Source of the DNA: Microbacteriaceae bacterium
GTDB lineage: Bacteria; Actinomycetota; Actinomycetes; Actinomycetales; Microbacteriaceae
Reading direction: 5' to 3'
Assembly: GCA_011620705.1 (NCBI GenBank)
Contig: WOYR01000034.1
Coordinates: 1-9,915 of the forward strand
Length of the DNA stretch: 9,915 bases
The notes under the pieces were generated by a model. The model did no database searches. It had not been told where the DNA came from and was given only the letters and a program-made list of their open reading frames with translations. Positions within the stretch are counted from its first letter, which is position 1. The number at the start of each line of letters is the position of its first letter. The translations under genes were made by a program, and so were the position numbers. Shown here one piece after another: positions 6,032 to 9,915 of the stretch.

Positions 6032-6040
6032 TAGTTGAAC
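6026..6040. promoter_or_regulatory. Perfect inverted repeat, candidate HxlR operator
   Basis: GTTCAATAGTTGAAC is a 6-bp inverted repeat with a 3-bp centre. One arm is the -35 box of the HxlR-operon promoter, so a dimer bound here would exclude RNA polymerase. HxlR proteins are dimeric and commonly autoregulate, which makes this the natural operator; the pairing of protein and site is inferred. Confidence 0.55.
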
Positions 6041-6056
6041 TGACTAGGCGGGACGG

Positions 6057-6560
6057 CTACAGTTCCGACTGCGCGGACCCGCGGAAGAACGCGGTGAGCA
6101 ACGCCGAGCTCTCGGCCTCCAGCACGCCGCCCAGCACCTCGACCCGGTGATGGAACCGACGGTCGCGCAGCAGATCGTGCACGCTGCCTGCCGCGCCGGC
6201 CTTCTCATCCCACGCACCGAAGACCACGCGCGGGATCCGCGCGGAGAGGATGGCGCCCGCGCACAGCACGCAGGGCTCGAGGGTGACCACCAGGGTGGTG
6301 TCGGTCAGGCGCCAGTCGCCGCGCGCCTCGGCACCCCGCCGGATCGCCAGCACCTCGGCGTGCGCGGTCGGATCATGCAGCTTCTCGCGCTCGTTGCGCG
6401 CCAGCGCGAGGACGCTGCCGTCGGCGTCGAGCAGCACGGCGCCGACGGGGACGTCTCCACTCGTGCGCGCCAGCTCTGCCTCCGCGAGGGCGGTGCGCAT
6501 GGCCGCGCTGGCCGTCTCCGCGCCGAAGGGGGAGTCGGCGTCGAGGGGTGTGGGCGGCAT
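6057..6560 (-). CDS. tadA: tRNA-specific adenosine deaminase (A34 to inosine)
   Basis: A 167-residue zinc enzyme that converts A34 of tRNA-Arg(ACG) to inosine, needed to read CGC/CGA codons. The zinc and catalytic set is intact: HAE at 67-69 in TAHAEVLAI and PCVLC at 96-100 in TLEPCVLCAGA. The segment VPVGAVL (37-43) forms the substrate side of the fold. ATG 6560 has AAGG about 10 nt upstream; the first 20 residues are not conserved in the family and an internal ATG at residue 21 is possible. It is divergent from upp with 44 bp between start codons. A TAGTCT that would serve as its -10 (6605-6600) overlaps the upp start codon, but this is weak. Confidence 0.94.
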   Translation of the reverse strand: MPPTPLDADSPFGAETASAAMRTALAEAELARTSGDVPVGAVLLDADGSVLALARNEREKLHDPTAHAEVLAIRRGAEARGDWRLTDTTLVVTLEPCVLCAGAILSARIPRVVFGAWDEKAGAAGSVHDLLRDRRFHHRVEVLGGVLEAESSALLTAFFRGSAQSEL

Positions 6561-6591
6561 CCGGGAACCCTTCGAGCTGGACGCTGGTCGA

Positions 6592-6597
6592 TAGCAT
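6592..6597 (+). promoter_or_regulatory. -10 box of upp (leaderless)
   Basis: TAGCAT is followed by 7 nt and the upp ATG at 6605, giving a transcription start at or one base before the start codon. TTCGAG at 6571-6576 is a poor -35 candidate with 15-bp spacing. No Shine-Dalgarno precedes upp, consistent with leaderless translation. Confidence 0.5.
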
Positions 6598-6604
6598 CGA
6601 GACT

Positions 6605-7237
6605 ATGCGAGTCCACGTTGCGGATCACCCTCTGATCACTCACAAGCTGACGGTGCTGCGCGACGAGAACACGCCGTCGCCGACCTTCCGCGCGCTCGCC
6701 GAGGAGCTGATGACGCTGCTGGCCTACGAGGCGACGCGCAAGGTGCGGGTGCACGAGGTGACGGTGACCACACCGGTCGGGCAGGCTCACGGGCTCGCGA
6801 TCTCCGATCCGAAACCGCTGGTCGTCCCGATCCTGCGCGCGGGCCTGGGCCTGCTCGAGGGGATGGTCAAGCTGATCCCGACCGCGGAGGTCGGGTTCCT
6901 TGGCATGGTGCGCGACGAGATCACGCTGCAGCCCGACATCTACGCGGAGCGTCTGCCCGACGATCTGGCCAACCGGCAGTGCTTCGTGCTCGACCCGATG
7001 CTGGCCACCGGCGGTTCGCTGATCGCCGCGATCGAGTACCTGTTCGCGCGCGGAGCCGTCGACGTCACGGCCGTCTGCCTGATCGGCGCGCCCGAGGGGC
7101 TCGCCGCGGTCGAGAAGGCCACCCAGGGCCGGGAGGTGACGATCGTCTTGGGCGCGCTCGACGAGAAGCTCAACGAGGTCGGCTACATCGTGCCAGGGCT
7201 CGGGGATGCGGGCGACCGGCTCTACGGGACGGTCTGA
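6605..7237 (+). CDS. upp: Uracil phosphoribosyltransferase
   Basis: A 210-residue cytosolic salvage enzyme (family 207-210) making UMP from uracil and PRPP. The PRPP-binding loop VLDPMLATGGS (128-138), VPILRAGLGL (74-83) and the uracil-binding C-terminal YIVPGLGDAGDRLYGT (194-209) are all present. The ATG at 6605 gives the standard N-terminus; frames upstream run through the divergent tadA. Nothing is unusual in composition. The gene marks the left border of the lower-GC stretch that follows. Confidence 0.97.
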   Translation: MRVHVADHPLITHKLTVLRDENTPSPTFRALAEELMTLLAYEATRKVRVHEVTVTTPVGQAHGLAISDPKPLVVPILRAGLGLLEGMVKLIPTAEVGFLGMVRDEITLQPDIYAERLPDDLANRQCFVLDPMLATGGSLIAAIEYLFARGAVDVTAVCLIGAPEGLAAVEKATQGREVTIVLGALDEKLNEVGYIVPGLGDAGDRLYGTV

Positions 7238-7421
7238 TCGCGCGCTGGGCCGTGGTGCCTCATCGTCAAGTGCCCGTGAAATCGTTCCCGTGCCTGACGC
7301 GTAGATGCGTTGGTGAGTGGGCGCGAGAAGGTGCCCGGCGGCCATGATGGGCGTCGGGTGGTGCGGAGGGGCGGGGTGAGGCGGCCGCGCGGCGCTACCA
7401 AAGATGGTGTTGAGTGGCCGC
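7238..7421. other. 184-bp intergenic stretch, no gene recognised, G-rich
   Basis: It holds no convincing coding frame. The plus strand is G-rich from 7349 to 7376, with four G-runs (GGG, GGG, GGGG, GGGG) that could form a quadruplex, and has two copies of CCCGTG near 7274-7296. There is no obvious upp terminator and no sharp promoter for the next gene. The minus strand stays open in one frame across much of it but resembles no protein I know. Confidence 0.4.
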
Positions 7422-8219
7422 ATGGGAACGGACACGAATCTGACAAGCACTCTCGTCTCGGAAACGGACGTGCTTCGAGCGGCCTACAATCGAACAAGCT
7501 ATGTAGGGACCATCGAGTTTCTCGGAGCGCCGAACAACTTCCTCAATGCAGAATCCCTCTTCCAGGCGGCTAACGTCGCGGAGGAATTCGACCAAATGGG
7601 GGCACGGGCGCTTGTGCTCTGCAGCGAAGGCAAACATTTCAGCGCAGGCGCGAACTTCGGGATAGGGCCAGCCGAAGGGCAACGTGTCGACCTCTACGAG
7701 CAGGGCATCCGCCTCATCGGGCAACCCTTGCCGATGGTGGCCGCTGTCCAGGGCGGCTCAGTTGGCGGCGGCGTCGGCCTCGCTCTCGTGGCGGACCTAC
7801 GTGTCGCCAGCCCAGAGTCATACTTCTGGATCAACTTCTCCCGCCTAGGCTTCCATCATGGGTTCGGCCTGTCGGTAACCCTGCCGCGCGTCGTCGGCCA
7901 GCAAGCCGCACTGGAGTTGCTCATGTCGAGCCGTCGCATCGGCGGCGAAGAGGCGCTGAAGATCGGGCTAGTCGATGAGATCACAGAGGCGGACCACATC
8001 CGGGAACGAGCCGTCGCCCGGGCCGCGGAGATCGCCCAGAACGGTCCCCTCGCCACCCGCTTGATCCGCGCCACGATGCGCGGCGACCTCGCCGAACGAG
8101 CTGCCGCCGCTATGGCCGCCGAGAAGACCATTCAAGATCGTCTTCAGCACACCCGGGACTTCGCCGAGGGAACAGCATCAATCCGGGAGCGGCGCCCCGC
8201 CGCCTTCACTGGCCTTTGA
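7422..8219 (+). CDS. Crotonase (enoyl-CoA hydratase/isomerase) superfamily protein lacking both hydratase glutamates
   Basis: A 265-residue protein with the crotonase fold. The CoA/oxyanion-hole elements are present: HFSAGANFG (72-80) and QGGSVGGGVGLALVADLRVA (110-129), followed by NFSRLGFHHGFGLSVTLPRV (138-157) where typical family members have PE..LG..PG.GGTQRLPR. Aligned by eye to rat mitochondrial crotonase, the two catalytic glutamates (E144, E164) correspond to G119 and F139. Water addition is therefore unlikely, and another acyl-CoA reaction (isomerisation, hydrolysis, decarboxylation or C-C chemistry) or a non-classic role is expected. The first 300 bp are close to 52% G+C, far below neighbouring genes, with rare codons such as TTT, TCA and CTA, suggesting transfer. 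An ATG at 7404 is an alternative start; neither has a strong ribosome binding site. Confidence 0.85.
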   Translation: MGTDTNLTSTLVSETDVLRAAYNRTSYVGTIEFLGAPNNFLNAESLFQAANVAEEFDQMGARALVLCSEGKHFSAGANFGIGPAEGQRVDLYEQGIRLIGQPLPMVAAVQGGSVGGGVGLALVADLRVASPESYFWINFSRLGFHHGFGLSVTLPRVVGQQAALELLMSSRRIGGEEALKIGLVDEITEADHIRERAVARAAEIAQNGPLATRLIRATMRGDLAERAAAAMAAEKTIQDRLQHTRDFAEGTASIRERRPAAFTGL

Positions 8220-8349
8220 CAGCGACCGGCGAGAGCGCATTGGCGGGTCTGGGCGAACTCGCCCCGCAATGTCGGACCGCAATGCGCACCGAGGACGTTT
8301 CGCGGGCATGCTTCGTGAGTCTCGTCGTGGGCTTGCATTTCGCGCGCAT

Positions 8350-8366
8350 CTGCAAGAGGCTTGCAG
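8350..8366. repeat. Perfect 7-bp inverted repeat (hairpin)
   Basis: CTGCAAG and CTTGCAG are separated by AGG. It lies downstream of the crotonase-like gene and could cap its transcript, but no T-run follows on either strand, so a Rho-independent terminator is not supported. Confidence 0.35.
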
Positions 8367-8415
8367 CCATGACCGACCACTCGCGCACCCTGACCTCCCT
8401 CGAGGCCCCTGGGAA

Positions 8416-8437
8416 CGCCGGCATGATGATGCCGGTG
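8416..8437. repeat. Imperfect 9-bp inverted repeat (hairpin)
   Basis: CGCCGGCAT and ATGCCGGTG flank a GATG loop, with one G-T wobble. It lies about 190 bp upstream of the winged-helix regulator and could be an operator or an RNA hairpin in its leader. Function unknown. Confidence 0.35.
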
Positions 8438-8624
8438 CGTGCGGTCGCGTGTTGTCGAATGTGTGCCTAGAGGCCATTCCTCTCGCCGAGTTCCCCGTGC
8501 TGTCTCACAGATCGCGAACAGCCGGATGACGAACTCCCGGACTCCCGCCGACCCCTCTGAACAGGATCGTGGCGGCTCCGCTCCTCTGCACCCCGATGAC
8601 TCTCCTGACCAAGGATTCGACACC

Positions 8625-9398
8625 ATGTCTCTCGCCACTCTGGACGCCCTGCATCCCACTGCCCGTCCGACCGTCCCGGGCCCTCGCCCGGTCTCCCCGA
8701 CCCCGCCCTCATCCAGCAACCCGTCCGCCTCAGCACTGGCGTCGCGTGGTCGCGATGCGACCGCCCCGAGCTCCAGCGTGCGCGCCGTGCCGGAAGGCAC
8801 GGAGGCCCGCGGCTTCGCCCTCTACGTCGGCATCGACGAGTTGAAAGCCGCCGCCGCCGGCACCGACCTCGGAGAGGTGGTGCGGGCTCTGCGCTCCCTT
8901 GCCGGCGAGCTGGTGCCCGGAGCCGAGACCTACGCCTCGGTGGCCCTGGCACCGCTCGGCGCGGGCGGACGCGACGTCGACGTGGTACGGCTGGCCCTGC
9001 AGGACCCTGCCGCTCTTGCGAAGCGCCGCCAGGAGCTCGCGCCCGCCGCGCCCGAGCCGAAGGGCGGCGTCGTCATCGACATCTCCCGCAAGCGCGTCCT
9101 GCTGGACGGGGAGGTCTCGCCGCTGACCTACAAGGAGTTCGAGCTGCTGCAGTTCCTCGTGCTCCGCGAGGGCCGCACGATCGACCGCAGCGAGATCATC
9201 TCCACCCTCTGGGCGGACGGCGGCGGCGATGACACTCCGAACGAGCGCACCATCGACGTGCATGTGCGGCGCCTGCGCTCCAAGCTCGGCGCCTATGAGG
9301 ACATCGTGCGCACCGTGCGCGGTGTCGGCTACCGCTTCGACCGCCACGCGGATGTCGCCATCCGCTGGGCGTCGACCCCGTCGCCCGACGTGTTCTAG
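8625..9398 (+). CDS. Orphan OmpR/PhoB-type winged-helix regulator without a receiver domain
   Basis: A 257-residue protein. Residues 148-238 form the OmpR/PhoB DNA-binding domain: VIDISRKRVLLDG, LTYKEFELLQFLV, recognition helix NERTIDVHVRRLRSKLG (206-222) and RTVRGVGYRF (229-238). Residues 1-58 are a Pro/Ser/Ala-rich, probably disordered tail. Residues 62-140 form a small unrecognised domain (GFALYVGIDELKAAAAG, then LGEVVRALRSLAGELVP) with no phospho-acceptor Asp in a receiver context, and no histidine kinase gene is next to it. Control by phosphorylation is therefore unlikely. The ATG at 8625 has AAGGA 9 nt upstream; an in-frame ATG at 8526 would add 33 residues but has a poorer site. It converges on the reductase-family gene with a 23-bp gap. 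Confidence 0.88.
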   Translation: MSLATLDALHPTARPTVPGPRPVSPTPPSSSNPSASALASRGRDATAPSSSVRAVPEGTEARGFALYVGIDELKAAAAGTDLGEVVRALRSLAGELVPGAETYASVALAPLGAGGRDVDVVRLALQDPAALAKRRQELAPAAPEPKGGVVIDISRKRVLLDGEVSPLTYKEFELLQFLVLREGRTIDRSEIISTLWADGGGDDTPNERTIDVHVRRLRSKLGAYEDIVRTVRGVGYRFDRHADVAIRWASTPSPDVF

Positions 9399-9421
9399 GC
9401 CCGCGAGACGGTCGCCGCCGC

Positions 9422-9787
9422 TCAGGCCGCGATGTCGTCGAAGGTGACCTCGACCAGCGGACTGGTCTCCTCATCGAATCTCAGCTCGGAACCGCGAAGG
9501 GCGGCGGTGATCGCGCCGATCACCCGCCGCTTCTCTGCCCCGACCACCGGGATGGCGTGCGCCGCCAGATCGGCCTGCGCCGACTGCTTGAGGTGGAAGG
9601 TGAAGTCGGGCTGCTCGAGCATGTTCGCATACCAGCCTCGAGCTCCCGGCGTTCCCGTGATGTAGTACTTCCCGTCGATGCGGTGGAACCCGATCTCGAT
9701 CCTCCGGGCCTGACCGGTCTTGCGGCCGATGGTGGTGATGTCGATGATGCGGTCCTGGGCGAGCGCCTGCTCGATGGATGATGTCAC
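9422..9787 (-). CDS. Nitroreductase-family deazaflavin (F420)-dependent oxidoreductase-like protein
   Basis: A 121-residue protein of the Ddn/F420H2-dependent reductase family with a split-barrel fold. The signature reads DITTIGRKTGQARRIEIGFH (16-35), then YYITGTPGARGWYANMLEQP (41-60), where homologues carry F420-phosphate and substrate contacts. Some short members of the family bind haem or have unknown substrates, so the cofactor is assigned by family only. The GTG at 9787 is chosen because AGGA lies 8 nt upstream and the family starts near this point. The frame stays open to an ATG at 9901 (GGAAGA 5 nt upstream and ATGA overlap with another frame), which would add 38 arginine-rich residues. 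Convergent with the winged-helix regulator. Confidence 0.82.
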   Translation of the reverse strand: MTSSIEQALAQDRIIDITTIGRKTGQARRIEIGFHRIDGKYYITGTPGARGWYANMLEQPDFTFHLKQSAQADLAAHAIPVVGAEKRRVIGAITAALRGSELRFDEETSPLVEVTFDDIAA

Positions 9788-9915
9788 GTCAACGATCCTG
9801 TCACGGCGCTTGCGGCCCCGCCGCCGGTTGCCGCCCTCGGGGCGCGGCGCCGGTCGCGCCGAGCGGGACGAATGGCGCAACGGGCGCCTGTCCCGTCTCA
9901 TTCGATTCTTCCAAC
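9788..9915 (-). other. Unassigned arginine-rich open stretch at the right edge
   Basis: On the minus strand two frames are open from the right edge. One runs in frame into the reductase-family gene (Arg-rich, ATG at 9901). Another ends with TGA at 9803-9801 after 37 codons rich in Ala, Pro and Gly. One of them may be the C-terminus of an upstream gene that starts outside the window. Sequence alone cannot decide. Confidence 0.35.

Larger units (their letters stand above)
8220..8624. other. 405-bp region without a recognisable gene; several inverted repeats
   Basis: Frames open here on both strands are short and match nothing I know. Visible structure: GCGCATTG (8235-8242) inverted against CAATGCGC (8280-8287), with CCGCAATG repeated at 8272-8279 approximately and 8278-8285; a CTGCAAG-AGG-CTTGCAG hairpin (8350-8366); and an imperfect 9-bp hairpin at 8416-8437. 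None is followed by a T-run. From about 8530 the frame of the downstream regulator is open, so the last part is its leader or an N-terminal extension. Promoter and possible remnants of an insertion are the plausible contents. Confidence 0.4.

Noticed and set aside
7404..7406. Upstream ATG as start of the crotonase-like gene
   Set aside because: No Shine-Dalgarno or TAnnnT box in position, and the added residues are not family-like; kept only as an alternative.
8235..8287. GCGCATTG/CAATGCGC inverted repeat as transposon ends
   Set aside because: Only 37 bp apart, no target-site duplication and no transposase; not enough to call an element.
8178..8477. 99-codon minus-strand frame in the gap after the crotonase-like gene
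   Set aside because: Ser/Arg-rich with no recognisable domain, overlaps the end of the crotonase gene, and has no good start signal.
8526..8528. In-frame ATG 99 bp upstream as start of the winged-helix regulator
   Set aside because: No ribosome site, whereas the ATG at 8625 has AAGGA at good spacing.

Overview
The window looks like ordinary chromosome from a high-GC actinobacterium, most likely a Microbacteriaceae member close to Microbacterium. This rests on strongly GC-biased third codon positions, a short BldC/excisionase-type helix-turn-helix gene of the kind found beside proC in actinobacteria, a deazaflavin (F420)-type nitroreductase-family protein, and many genes whose -10 box sits about 6 nt before the start codon (leaderless transcription). 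The genus is inferred from general resemblance; no rRNA or marker search was possible.

Layout, left to right. (1) 1-479: the start of an unidentified minus-strand gene at the left edge, then the small HTH gene (112-306, minus) with its own promoter and a 17-bp palindrome. (2) 480-3132: an ArsR-family repressor (minus) divergent from a two-gene K+ uptake operon, trkH/ktrB-like channel plus trkA/ktrA-like RCK subunit (plus). (3) 3164-4997: proC (minus) and a ZnT9-like cation diffusion facilitator (plus), divergent across 22 bp in which two leaderless -10 boxes overlap. (4) 5007-5995: an HxlR-type regulator and an NTF2/SnoaL-like protein in a translationally coupled minus-strand operon, preceded by a leaderless promoter and a perfect inverted repeat. 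(5) 6057-7237: tadA (minus) and upp (plus), divergent housekeeping genes. (6) 7238-8624: an accessory-looking stretch with visibly lower GC that holds one crotonase-superfamily gene lacking both hydratase glutamates, flanked by about 180 and 400 bp without recognised genes. (7) 8625-9787: an orphan OmpR/PhoB-type winged-helix regulator without a receiver domain (plus), convergent with the F420-type reductase-family gene (minus). The last 128 bp are open in more than one minus-strand frame and cannot be assigned.

The genes cover K+ homeostasis, metal efflux, proline synthesis, pyrimidine salvage and tRNA wobble editing, plus several small regulators. I see no tRNA, rRNA, CRISPR array, transposase, phage gene or defence/BGC-like cassette. 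The most interesting content is regulatory: compact, overlapping divergent leaderless promoters, two perfect palindromes at promoters, and a terminator whose T-run doubles as a -35 box. I do not see a clearly new multi-gene system.
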